Below, in pieces: positions 41,403-49,592 of a stretch of 64,000 bases of DNA. The stretch is from Imbroritus primus (GTDB taxonomy: Bacteria > Pseudomonadota > Gammaproteobacteria > Burkholderiales > Burkholderiaceae), in assembly GCA_000272025.2 (NCBI GenBank), contig AKCV02000026.1, positions 452,287 through 516,286 on the forward strand. Direction: 5' to 3'. The notes below the pieces were generated by a model, which ran no database searches, had not been told where the DNA came from, and was given only the letters and a program-made list of their open reading frames with translations. Position 1 is the first letter of the stretch; each line of letters begins with the position of its first letter. The position numbers and the translations under genes were made by a program.

Positions 41403-41415
41403 TCCGTAAGTTGAT
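41392..41415 (+). repeat. 12-bp tandem duplication at the TctC stop codon
   Basis: CCGTAAGTTGAT occurs twice head-to-tail (41392-41403, 41404-41415). The first copy contains the TctC stop codon TGA. It looks like a recent slippage duplication that left the reading frame unchanged. Confidence 0.85.
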
Positions 41416-41432
41416 TTCTGACAGGAGCTGAA

Positions 41433-41810
41433 ATGAACAAAGAGCTGTTTGATAAAGGTCTGAAGATTCGTCGTGAAGTGCTGGGTGCGGAAACCGTCGA
41501 TGCCGTACTCAAGAGTGCTGATGATTTCTTCATGCCGTTCCAGGAGTTTGTCACGCAGTACTGCTGGGGCGAAATCTGGGGGCGGCCGGGGCTGGATCGC
41601 AAGACGCGCAGCCTGTTGAATCTGGCCATGATCGCGACGCTGAATCGCTCCAGCGAACTCAAGCTCCATATCAAAGGGGCGCTGAACAACGGCGTGACCA
41701 AGGAAGAAATGGTCGAGGTGTTCTTGCAGGTTGCCGTATATGCAGGTGTGCCGGCCGGTCTGGAAAGCTTCCGCCTCGCTCGGGAAGTGTTTGCCCAGGA
41801 GGGCGTTTGA
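41433..41810 (+). CDS. Carboxymuconolactone decarboxylase (CMD/AhpD-like) family protein
   Basis: This is a 125-residue all-helical protein of the CMD family, the length of PcaC-type members. The core segment RKTRSLLNLAMIATLNRSSELKLHIKGALNNGVTKEEMVEVFLQVAVYAGVPAG matches the family well. The CxxC of AhpD peroxidase-like proteins is absent, so a PcaC-like or unassigned role is more likely than peroxidase activity. AGGAG precedes ATG 41433. Its stop overlaps the next gene's ATG by one base, so it is in the catabolic operon. The substrate is unknown. Confidence 0.88.
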   Translation: MNKELFDKGLKIRREVLGAETVDAVLKSADDFFMPFQEFVTQYCWGEIWGRPGLDRKTRSLLNLAMIATLNRSSELKLHIKGALNNGVTKEEMVEVFLQVAVYAGVPAGLESFRLAREVFAQEGV

Positions 41811-42715
41811 TGGCCGCCTCTGCAACACGGGTTGGATTTATCGGCCTGGGAGCGATGGGTTATCCCATGGCTTCCGTGCTTCACAGCGCAGGCATTTCAG
41901 TGGAAGTGCTCGATCGCTCGGAAGATCTGAGCAACAACTTCGTGGAAGAACACGCGCAGGCCAGGCGTTTGCGAAGCGTCTCGGACCTGTCGGAGGATAT
42001 CGAGACCGTCATCCTGATGCTGCCAGACTCGAAGGCGGTGGACGCCGTTGTCCTCGGGACCGATGGCATGAAAGGGCTGGTCGATGTCTTGCCGCCATCT
42101 GCCCTGATTATCGACATGAGCTCGTCGAATCCGGTTCGTACACGTGAACTCGCCGAGCGATTGAAAGCCCGTCAGATTCATCTCGTCGATGCACCAGTGT
42201 CCGGTGGCGTCAAGAAAGCGGCCAGCGGATCCCTGGCAGTCATGGTCGGCGGTGAGCCAGAGCAGGTTCAGCGGGCTACCAGCCTGCTGAACCTGATGGG
42301 CGGCTCGGTTACCCACGTCGGCTCGGTCGGTTGCGGACACGCCTTGAAAGCATTGAACAACTATATCGCGGCCGTAAGCTTTGTCTCCGCGGCGGAAGCG
42401 CTGCTGGTTGCCGAGCGGTTTGGCCTGGACCTCTCGCTCATGACGGATGTTCTCAACCAGTCATCCGGCAAGAACAGCACGACCGATTACAAGGTCAAGC
42501 AGTTCATTCTGTCGGGGACCTTCAATTCCGGCTTCTCGCTTCAGCTCATGGCAAAGGACGTGGGAATCGCGTTGGACCTCGCGCGCAGTACGGGCCAGCC
42601 TCTCCAGCTCGGTGACCAGATGGGTAAGCTGTGGGGTGGTGCCGCCGCGTCTTTCAAGCAATCGATTGACCATACCGTGATGTACAAGCTGATCGCGGGA
42701 CGGGAAATCCGCTGA
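41810..42715 (+). CDS. 3-hydroxyisobutyrate dehydrogenase-family (beta-hydroxyacid) dehydrogenase
   Basis: This NAD(P)-dependent oxidoreductase interconverts a beta-hydroxyacid and its semialdehyde. The 301-residue protein has the Rossmann motif GFIGLGAMGYPMA (9-21), the substrate-binding DAPVSGG, the catalytic lysine in GHALKALNNYI, and a C-terminal LMAKDVGIALDLA. The start is ATG 41810 with AGGAGG upstream, overlapping the previous stop. 3-Hydroxyisobutyrate, tartronate semialdehyde and 4-hydroxybutyrate enzymes share these motifs. The following aldehyde dehydrogenase would oxidise the semialdehyde product. Confidence 0.93.
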   Translation: MAASATRVGFIGLGAMGYPMASVLHSAGISVEVLDRSEDLSNNFVEEHAQARRLRSVSDLSEDIETVILMLPDSKAVDAVVLGTDGMKGLVDVLPPSALIIDMSSSNPVRTRELAERLKARQIHLVDAPVSGGVKKAASGSLAVMVGGEPEQVQRATSLLNLMGGSVTHVGSVGCGHALKALNNYIAAVSFVSAAEALLVAERFGLDLSLMTDVLNQSSGKNSTTDYKVKQFILSGTFNSGFSLQLMAKDVGIALDLARSTGQPLQLGDQMGKLWGGAAASFKQSIDHTVMYKLIAGREIR

Positions 42716-42793
42716 GTGTGCATGCATGGCCAGCAGCAGCCCGGAAAGGTTCGCTGGCGGCCATTTTCTCGAATACATAAATCATCAGGAATC

Positions 42794-44221
42794 ATGGGAT
42801 ATATCAACGGCCAATGGGTGAGCGCGCGGTCCGGAAAGGAGTTTGCCGTGGTTGATCCGGCGAGCGGTGACACGCTGACCTCGGTGCCAAACATGGGGGC
42901 ACAGGACGCTGAACACGCCATCGAAGCAGCCCATCGTGCGCTACCGCGCTGGAAGGCCGTGCCGGCAAAGGACCGAAGCATTCTGTTGCGGGCCTGGCAT
43001 GACCAGATACTGGCTCACAGCGATGTGCTTGCCAGGCAGATCACGGCGGAACAGGGCAAGCCATTCGCGGAAGCAAAGGCGGAAGTGATGTACGGCGCGT
43101 CGTTCGTCGAATGGTTTGCCGAGGAGGCCAAACGCGTTTATGGGGACGTGATCCCGTCGCCGGTGCCCGGACGGAAACTGCTGGTCTATAAAGAACCCAT
43201 CGGTGTGGCGGTCGCGGTGACGCCGTGGAATTTCCCGCTGGCAATGATCACCCGGAAATGCGCGGCCGCTCTGGCGGCGGGATGCACCGTGATCGTCAAG
43301 CCAGCGGAATCGACGCCGCTCACGGCTTTGCTGCTGGCCGACCTAGCCCACAAGGTCGGCTTTCCCGCGGGCGTGTTCAATGTCGTGGTTGGCGACAAAG
43401 ACGCAGCTCAGGAAATTGGCCGCGCTTTCTGCGATGATCCGCGTGTGCGAAAGATCTCCTTTACGGGATCGACAGAAGTGGGTCGCATCCTGCTGCGGCA
43501 GTCCGCGAGTACCGTCAAGAAGCTGTCCTTGGAACTGGGCGGCAATGCACCTTTCATCGTATTCGATGATGCCGATATTGACGCCGCGGTCGAAGGGGCC
43601 ATGGTTTCCAAATATCGCAATGCCGGCCAAACGTGTGTCTGCGCAAACCGCATCTATGTGCAGGAGGGGATATATGACATCTTTGCCGAAAAATTGGCAA
43701 AGTCGGTTGCGGAGCTGCGTGTTGGGCGGGGTGCAGATCCGGGTATCGAAGTGGGGCCGTTGATCGAGGAAGAATCGCTTGGCAAGGTCGAGTCCCACGT
43801 TGCGGACGCGGTGCAAAAAGGCGCCAGCGTGCTGACTGGTGGGCGGCGTCACGTATTGGGTGGCCGGTTCTACGAGCCGACGGTGTTGACCAATGTCACC
43901 CCGGAGATGCTGATATCGCGGGAAGAGACCTTTGGCCCGGTGGCACCGCTGTTTCGTTTCCGAAGCGAGGCGCAGGCACTGCAGATGGCGAACGATACGG
44001 AGTTCGGGCTCGCTGCCTACGTCTACTCGCGTGATATCGGCAGGATATTCCGTGTCGTCGATGCGATCGAATCGGGCATGGTGGCAGTCAACACCGGCGC
44101 GTTTTCGAATGAGGTCGCACCGTTTGGCGGCGTAAAGCAGTCCGGTCTCGGGCGCGAGGGGTCGAAGTACGGCATCGATGAGTATCTTGAGATCAAGTAC
44201 GTTACGCTTGCTGGTCTGTAG
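42794..44221 (+). CDS. Succinate-semialdehyde dehydrogenase-like NAD(P) aldehyde dehydrogenase
   Basis: This is a 475-residue aldehyde dehydrogenase closest by motif to the GabD group. The nucleotide-binding PWNFPLAM is near residue 142, FTGSTEVG near residue 220, the catalytic Glu is in LELGGNAPF and the catalytic Cys in NAGQTCVCANR. The C-terminal PFGGVKQSGLGREGSKYGIDEY is typical of GabD. ATG 42794 has CAGGA upstream. It follows the hydroxyacid dehydrogenase by 78 nt, and together the two would turn a hydroxyacid into a diacid or related acid. The true substrate is unproven. Confidence 0.92.
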   Translation: MGYINGQWVSARSGKEFAVVDPASGDTLTSVPNMGAQDAEHAIEAAHRALPRWKAVPAKDRSILLRAWHDQILAHSDVLARQITAEQGKPFAEAKAEVMYGASFVEWFAEEAKRVYGDVIPSPVPGRKLLVYKEPIGVAVAVTPWNFPLAMITRKCAAALAAGCTVIVKPAESTPLTALLLADLAHKVGFPAGVFNVVVGDKDAAQEIGRAFCDDPRVRKISFTGSTEVGRILLRQSASTVKKLSLELGGNAPFIVFDDADIDAAVEGAMVSKYRNAGQTCVCANRIYVQEGIYDIFAEKLAKSVAELRVGRGADPGIEVGPLIEEESLGKVESHVADAVQKGASVLTGGRRHVLGGRFYEPTVLTNVTPEMLISREETFGPVAPLFRFRSEAQALQMANDTEFGLAAYVYSRDIGRIFRVVDAIESGMVAVNTGAFSNEVAPFGGVKQSGLGREGSKYGIDEYLEIKYVTLAGL

Positions 44222-44285
44222 AAGCCGTTTCCCATCATTTCCATCCGCATCAGTTGCGCCGGAGCGTACCGTTCAGGAGTCCAAA

Positions 44286-45512
44286 ATCAGCGCCGCCTCA
44301 AGCCGCACGGTCATCGGGCCAGCTCATGTCATTCCCGTCCTGGCCTCCTTCTGTCTGGGTCTGGCTGCATTCGGGAGCGGAATGTCGCAACGGGTCATGG
44401 ATCCATTGCTGCCCGAACTATCACGTTCATTTGGCATCTCGCTCAGCATGGCGTCGTATACGGTCACTGTGTTCTCGGTGTCATATGGCATTGCGTTGCT
44501 GTTCTACGGACCGCTTGGCGATCTCTTCGGGAAGTACCGCACGATTACGATCGGCTGTTTTCTGAGTGCGCTGGCTGCCCTCCTATGTGCACTGGCGCCG
44601 GATTTCGAGTCGCTGTTGTTCGGGCGCCTGCTAGCCGGCGTCCTGACCGCCGGACTTATTCCGCTGACGATGGCGTGGCTGGGCGACATGATTCCGCTGC
44701 AGCAGCGGAGAACAGCCCTGGCGCGGTTTCTGATTGGTCAGATGATTGGCGTATCCGGTGGCGTACTGGCCGGCGGTATTGCCGCCGACTATCTGGGCTG
44801 GCGCGCTCCATTCTTCCTGCTTGCTGCACTGTTTCTCGCGGCAGGCCTCTTCTTGCGGCGCTACCCGGCACTCTATGCCCCAAGTGCTGCGCGGGAGAAT
44901 CTGCATGGTTCGGCGATCGTGACGAAGATGCTGAAAGAGTACGTCGCTGTATCGCGCAACCGGTGGGCGCGTCTTGTTGTACTGGCCGTATTTCTCGAGG
45001 CCGGATCGTTTTATGGCGCGTTTGCCTTTGTGGCCACGCATCTGCATACGCAGCACGGCATTCCGCTTGCTACGGCGGGGTCAACACTGGCACTGTTTGG
45101 TTTGGGGGGGGTGGTGTTTGCGTGGCAATCGTCGCGGCTGGCTCGCGTCCACGCTTCTACGATCGTGCTGTGGGCTGGCGGAATTGCGGGAACCGCATTG
45201 ATTGGAATCGCCGTCTCGCCTGCCTGGTGGTGGGCGCTTCCCGGCTGCTTTCTGAGCGGAGTGGGTTTCTACATGTTTCACAACGCGCTGCAGCTCGAAG
45301 CCAGCCAAATGGAGCCGACGCGGCGAGGGACGGCGGTCGCGCTGTTTGCGTGCCTGCACGCTGCTGGGCAGGCGGCTGGGGTATGGACAGTCGGTTTGGC
45401 CGTGGAAGTGATCGGCACGTCGGCCAGCATCGCACTGAGTGCCTCGCTCCTGTTCTGCGTTGCCATCGGGTTCAATTTGCTCAGGGCGCGATTGCAGCCA
45501 ATGTCCCTGTAA
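44286..45512 (+). CDS. MFS transporter with non-canonical or lost start codon
   Basis: This is a permease of about 408 residues with 12 hydrophobic segments and the motif-A-like GPLGDLFGKYRTI. It resembles the arabinose-efflux/AraJ-like MFS group. No ATG, GTG or TTG lies at a sensible place. A strong AGGAG (44275-44279) is followed six bases later by ATC (44286), which would give xSAASSRTVIGPAHVIPVLASF, a natural MFS N-terminus. The only upstream in-frame ATG (44178) lies inside the dehydrogenase gene without a ribosome-binding site. Either ATC is used as a rare start or the ATG was lost. An 8-G run at 45104-45111 is another weak point. It is last in the module and may import the substrate. 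Confidence 0.8.
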   Translation: MSAASSRTVIGPAHVIPVLASFCLGLAAFGSGMSQRVMDPLLPELSRSFGISLSMASYTVTVFSVSYGIALLFYGPLGDLFGKYRTITIGCFLSALAALLCALAPDFESLLFGRLLAGVLTAGLIPLTMAWLGDMIPLQQRRTALARFLIGQMIGVSGGVLAGGIAADYLGWRAPFFLLAALFLAAGLFLRRYPALYAPSAARENLHGSAIVTKMLKEYVAVSRNRWARLVVLAVFLEAGSFYGAFAFVATHLHTQHGIPLATAGSTLALFGLGGVVFAWQSSRLARVHASTIVLWAGGIAGTALIGIAVSPAWWWALPGCFLSGVGFYMFHNALQLEASQMEPTRRGTAVALFACLHAAGQAAGVWTVGLAVEVIGTSASIALSASLLFCVAIGFNLLRARLQPMSL

Positions 45513-45626
45513 ATGTGAAAGCCCCCGGCAAGGATCATCGGGGGTCTGGCGCTTGCGCGAAAGTAGTGGTTCCTGCTGCTCAAGCCGCTCTTGTCGTCTT
45601 CGTACGGTGGGCCTAAACGGCCTTTC

Positions 45627-45654
45627 AGCCTGTCTGTATGGCAGGCTTTTTTTT
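45627..45654 (+). terminator. Intrinsic terminator after the catabolic module
   Basis: AGCCTGTC (45627-45634) and GGCAGGCT (45640-45647) form an 8-bp stem with one G-U pair, followed by eight T residues. It lies 115 nt past the MFS stop. Confidence 0.88.
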
Positions 45655-45743
45655 CATTCGGGACAGGTCTGCGCGGAACATCCTCATGACCGCCTGCACT
45701 GCAAGCACCGGCACATGCGCGCGATACCCGGATTGCACAAACG

Positions 45744-45779
45744 AAAACCCCGGACCCGCTCTCGTGAGCGGGTCCGGGG
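45744..45779 (-). terminator. Intrinsic terminator after the class II aldolase gene
   Basis: CCCCGGACCCGCTC (45748-45761) and GAGCGGGTCCGGGG (45766-45779) form a perfect 14-bp stem with a 4-nt loop. On the minus strand TTTTCGTTTG follows. It is 25 nt past the aldolase stop. Confidence 0.88.
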
Positions 45780-45804
45780 CAAGGGCTGCAATAGGGCCGC
45801 AATT

Positions 45805-46647
45805 TTAATCGAACATATCCGGCTGGGTCTTCACCAACTGATCCCAGATTGGCTGGAAGTGCAGCCAGCCGATGTACTCGCTGCCCACATGCTCGCGGCT
45901 GTAGCGCGAACGTTCCGGCGATACGAACACCGGCTTGCTGCCGGTGGCTTCCACCATCAGCTGCTGCTGGCAGCAACGCTCCAGCGCGATGAACCAGAAC
46001 GCCGCCGATTCGATGCTGTGGCGGCTGGCGGTCAGCAAACCATGGTTCTGGTGGATCGCGGCTTTCACGCCCTTGAACCAGTCGGCGACTTTCGGCCCGG
46101 CCTTCTTTTCCACCGCCACCTGGCCGGCTTCGCTCTTGATCACCACGTGGTCTTCGTAGAACGCCGCGGCGTCCTGCGAGATCGGGTCGAGCGGCTTGCC
46201 CAGCGCGGCAAAGGCCGTGCCGTAGGTGGTGTGCGCATGGCACATGGCGACGATGTCCGGATGCGCTTCATGCACGGCGGCATGCAGCACGAAGCCGGCA
46301 CGGTTGATGGCGTACTGGCCTTCGACGACCTTGCCTTCGTGATCCGCGAGGATCAGGTTGGAGACCTTGACCTGCGAGAAGTGCACGCACATCGGGTTGG
46401 TCCAGTACAGATCCGGGAATTCCGGGTCGCGCACCGTCAGGTGGCCGGCAAAGCCATAATCGAAGCCTTGCAGGGCAAAGGCGCGGCAGGCGGCGACCAG
46501 GCGTTCCTTGAGGTGCTGGCGGTGTTCAGCGTGGGTTGCGAAGGTGGGCAGTTCAGGGTAGATCAGGCCAGCCTGCTCGGGCTGATAAATGGAAATGCGG
46601 TCGCCAGTCGTCAGTTTTTCTAGCGGTTGGTCGAGTACTGCTGCCAT
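45805..46647 (-). CDS. Class II aldolase/adducin-domain protein
   Basis: This is a 280-residue cytoplasmic protein with the zinc-dependent class II aldolase fold. The metal ligands are the HAHTTYG pair (CHAHTTYGTAFAALG) and a further His in AAIHQNHGLLT. ALQGFDYGFAGHLTVRD marks the phosphate-site region. True sugar-phosphate aldolases are about 215 residues; this longer form is common in Burkholderiales without assigned function. AAGGAG precedes ATG 46647. It is divergent from a LysR gene that probably controls it. Confidence 0.88.
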   Translation of the reverse strand: MAAVLDQPLEKLTTGDRISIYQPEQAGLIYPELPTFATHAEHRQHLKERLVAACRAFALQGFDYGFAGHLTVRDPEFPDLYWTNPMCVHFSQVKVSNLILADHEGKVVEGQYAINRAGFVLHAAVHEAHPDIVAMCHAHTTYGTAFAALGKPLDPISQDAAAFYEDHVVIKSEAGQVAVEKKAGPKVADWFKGVKAAIHQNHGLLTASRHSIESAAFWFIALERCCQQQLMVEATGSKPVFVSPERSRYSREHVGSEYIGWLHFQPIWDQLVKTQPDMFD

Positions 46648-46724
46648 GACAGCTCCTTGGGGAAATAAGGGTGGGAGACCCTTGCATGGTCGCCGTCCCG
46701 CACCGGATTGACAAACGATGACTG

Positions 46725-46753
46725 TTCATGAAAACATGAATGAGGTTCATGAA
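46725..46753. promoter_or_regulatory. Candidate LysR operator between aldolase and lysR
   Basis: TTCATG-AAAA-CATGAA (46725-46740) is a perfect inverted repeat, and the half-palindrome TTCATGAA recurs at 46746-46753. A perfect TTGACA lies just before (46708-46713). The arrangement in a 92-bp divergent spacer suggests a regulator binding site, and implies the LysR start is 46749 or later rather than 46740. Confidence 0.5.
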
Positions 46754-47654
46754 TTTCGAGATCATGCGGCGCATTCCCAATTTCGTCTTGCTGCGCGCGT
46801 TCGAAGCCGCCGCTCGCCATGAAAGTTTCACGCTCGCGGCCAACGAGCTGCATCTGACCCAGTCCGCGATCAGCCACCAGATCCGCGAGCTGGAGGAGTA
46901 TTTCGGCCGCAAGCTGTTCATCCGGCGCAATCGCCGCGTCGAACCGACAGCGGAAGGACGGCGGCTGCGCGATCACCTGTCGCGTGCCTTCGACCGCATC
47001 GAGGCGGCCTGCAACGAGGTTGCGGAGGCCCAGGCCGCGCAGGTGCTCACGGTGTTCAGCTCGCACAGCTTCGCGGTGAAATGGCTGAGTCCGCGTCTGC
47101 CGGAGTTCATGCAGGCCTATCCCGACATCACCATCCGCGTGCGCTCCGGCTCTGCGCTCATCGACCTGACGCAGATGGAAGACATCGATATCGCCATCAC
47201 GTATGGCGCGGCAGCGGAGCGTCCCGGCCTGGTGGTGCGGTCCTTGGGGGCGGAGCAGATCGTGCCGCTGGTCTCGCCGCGCCTGCTGGATGCAGCAAGC
47301 AGCCTTCCCGAGCAGATGCAGCGCCTGCCGCTGATCGACTCGCAGCTCAGCCCCGTGACGTGGCAGGACTGGTTTGCCGCCAATGGCATGGTGTGCCCCG
47401 CGCGGCCGCGTACGTCGTTCGACCGGGGCGCGCTGGCGATTTCGGCTGCGGTCGATGGCGTGGGCGTGGTGCTGGAAAGCGTGCGGCTCGCCGAGCGCGA
47501 GATGGCCCGCGGCGAGCTGGTGCCGGTGGGCGCGTCCGTGTTCCAGACGCTCGCGCGCGAGACGCATTTCCTCTCCTACCGCAAGAATCAGCAGCATCTG
47601 GCCAAGGTTCGGCTATTCATCGAGTGGCTGATCCGGCAGCTTGGGGCCGCTTGA
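46740..47654 (+). CDS. LysR-family regulator (GcvA-like)
   Basis: This is a regulator of about 304 residues with an N-terminal winged helix (LLRAFEAAARHESFTLAANELHLTQSAISHQIRELEEYFGRKLF) and a substrate-binding-like effector domain. The ALRAFEAAARH-type opening and the WLSPRLPEFMQAYPDI segment resemble the GcvA subgroup. ATGs at 46740, 46749 and 46764 are all in frame; the first overlaps the inverted repeat, so the real start may be later. It is divergent from the class II aldolase gene, its likely target. Confidence 0.9.
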   Translation: MRFMNFEIMRRIPNFVLLRAFEAAARHESFTLAANELHLTQSAISHQIRELEEYFGRKLFIRRNRRVEPTAEGRRLRDHLSRAFDRIEAACNEVAEAQAAQVLTVFSSHSFAVKWLSPRLPEFMQAYPDITIRVRSGSALIDLTQMEDIDIAITYGAAAERPGLVVRSLGAEQIVPLVSPRLLDAASSLPEQMQRLPLIDSQLSPVTWQDWFAANGMVCPARPRTSFDRGALAISAAVDGVGVVLESVRLAEREMARGELVPVGASVFQTLARETHFLSYRKNQQHLAKVRLFIEWLIRQLGAA

Positions 47655-48028
47655 GCGGATTGCTTGGTTCCCGGCAGCCCGCCCCCGCCGCGTTGTGAAA
47701 GCGGAGCAGGGCGGCGTGTACGGCATGCCGGGCGGACAGCCGGATGGTGGCCGTTCCAGCCGTAGGCTCCCCACGTCTTGTCGCAGGGGTGTTGTTTTGA
47801 CGGCAATAAATGCCCCGGTCGCGCGCCTTCTCGCTGCCCGGATTCGTTCTTGCGAGTCAAACGTAATATAATCAACGTTTTAGTGGCGCATCTGGCGCCC
47901 GATTTTTGCGGAACGCGAGCGATCCCGCAGGGCACATATCATGCCCGGCACGGTCGGCCGAGGCGCCGATTCACGGTTCTCCTGCCTGCTCCCAACTCCC
48001 GCCCGCCGCCCGCACGCATTACCCATCC
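47655..48028 (+). promoter_or_regulatory. rhlE upstream region: -10 box and leader hairpin
   Basis: No gene is called in these 374 bases. A perfect TATAAT is at 47867-47872, with TTCGTT 18 nt upstream as a weak -35. The resulting leader would be about 150 nt. It begins with GGCGC (47885-47889) pairing with GCGCC (47895-47899), followed after three bases by TTTTT, an attenuator-like element. Long structured leaders are known for cold-shock RNA helicase genes; a similar role here is inference. Confidence 0.5.
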
Positions 48029-49552
48029 ATGACAGACACAGCTCAAGCAGACACCACGTTCGACTCCTTCGGCCTGCACGCCGATATTCTTCGCGCCATC
48101 ACCGAGCAGGGCTACCGCGTGGCCACACCGATCCAGGCGCAGGCCATTCCGGTGGTGATGCAGGGCCGCGATGTCATGGGCGCCGCCCAGACCGGCACCG
48201 GCAAGACGGCGGGATTCTCGCTGCCGATCATCCAGCGCCTGCTGCCGTTCGCCAGCACCAGCACCTCGCCGGCGCGCCACCCAGTGCGCGCCCTGATGCT
48301 GACGCCGACGCGCGAACTGGCTGACCAGGTCTACGATAACGTGGCGAAGTACGCCAAGCACACCGCGCTGCGCAGCACCGTCGTGTTCGGTGGTGTCGAC
48401 ATGAATCCGCAGACCGCCGAACTGCGGCGCGGCGTGGAAATCCTGGTGGCAACGCCGGGCCGCCTGCTCGACCACGTGCAGCAGAAGACGGTCAACCTGT
48501 CGCAGGTGCAGATGCTGGTGCTAGACGAGGCCGACCGCATGCTCGACATGGGCTTCCTGCCGGATCTCCAGCGCATTCTCAACCTGCTGCCGGCACAGCG
48601 CCAGACGCTGCTGTTCTCGGCGACGTTCTCGGGCGATATCAAGAAGCTGGCAGCGAGCTACCTGCGCGATCCGGTCACCATCGAGGTGGCGCGCAGCAAC
48701 TCCGCATCGTCCAATGTGACCCAGCAGGTCTTCATGGTGCCCGAGGCACGCAAGCAGGCAGCAGTCGTCCACCTGCTGAAGCAGCGCGCCGAGCAGGGCC
48801 TGCCCAAGCAGTGCATCGTCTTTACCAACAGCAAGCTGGGTTGTTCGCGCCTGGCGCGCCAGCTTGAGCGCGAAGGCATCAATGCCTCGGCCATTCACGG
48901 CGACAAGACACAAAGCGAGCGCATGCAGACGCTCGAGGGATTCAAGCAGGGCACCATCGATGCACTGGTGGCTACGGATGTAGCGGCGCGCGGCCTCGAT
49001 ATTGCCGACATGCCGTGCGTGATCAATTTCGATCTGCCGTACAACGCGGAAGACTATGTCCACCGTATCGGCCGGACCGGACGTGCCGGCGCGACCGGCG
49101 ATGCCATGTCGCTGTGCGCGCCCGGTGACGAGCGCCTGCTGGCCGATATCGAGAAGCTGTTGAAGCGTGCGGTGCCCCGTGCCGAACTGCAGGGCTTCGC
49201 GATGGAAGAAGACCGCCGTGGCGAGCGTAGTGAGCGTGGCGATCATTACCAGCGCGCCGACCGTGGCGAGCGCAGCGAACGCTATGGGCGTGATCGTGGC
49301 GGACGCGGCGAGCGTAGCGAGCGCCGTGGCGATGGCCGTGCCGACGGGCACGGATACGAGCCGCGCCGCCTGCCGAGTGCACCGCGCGTGCCGGACGATC
49401 CCATCTTCTCCAGACCCTACGAGGAAGTGGCGCGTCCGACCGCCACGAAGGCCATGCCTGAAGCCCCGGCTGCCGAGCGCAGCCGTGCGCCGGTCAAGCC
49501 TGGCAAGCGTCCCGTGGCAGCCTTGCTCGGTGGCCTCGCTCGCAAGGCCTGA
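48029..49552 (+). CDS. rhlE: DEAD-box ATP-dependent RNA helicase, RhlE type
   Basis: This RNA helicase remodels ribosome precursors and mRNA. The 507-residue protein starts MTDTAQADTTFDSFGLHADIL. The Q motif is GYRVATPIQAQAIP, motif I AAQTGTGKT (52-60), motif II LDEADRMLDMGF, motif III SAT and motif VI HRIGRTGRAG. The C-terminal tail (from about 395) is disordered and rich in Arg/Gly/Glu with repeated RGERSER units, typical of RhlE RNA-binding tails. ATG 48029 lacks a strong Shine-Dalgarno sequence. An upstream promoter and possible attenuator are described separately. Confidence 0.94.
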   Translation: MTDTAQADTTFDSFGLHADILRAITEQGYRVATPIQAQAIPVVMQGRDVMGAAQTGTGKTAGFSLPIIQRLLPFASTSTSPARHPVRALMLTPTRELADQVYDNVAKYAKHTALRSTVVFGGVDMNPQTAELRRGVEILVATPGRLLDHVQQKTVNLSQVQMLVLDEADRMLDMGFLPDLQRILNLLPAQRQTLLFSATFSGDIKKLAASYLRDPVTIEVARSNSASSNVTQQVFMVPEARKQAAVVHLLKQRAEQGLPKQCIVFTNSKLGCSRLARQLEREGINASAIHGDKTQSERMQTLEGFKQGTIDALVATDVAARGLDIADMPCVINFDLPYNAEDYVHRIGRTGRAGATGDAMSLCAPGDERLLADIEKLLKRAVPRAELQGFAMEEDRRGERSERGDHYQRADRGERSERYGRDRGGRGERSERRGDGRADGHGYEPRRLPSAPRVPDDPIFSRPYEEVARPTATKAMPEAPAAERSRAPVKPGKRPVAALLGGLARKA

Positions 49553-49592
49553 TCGACATCCTGATCGTCCTGCCGGTCTTCGATACCCGATA

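Noticed and set aside
41807..41809. TTG as start of the hydroxyacid dehydrogenase
   Set aside because: The ATG three bases later (41810) has AGGAGG at good distance and the usual one-base overlap with the previous stop.
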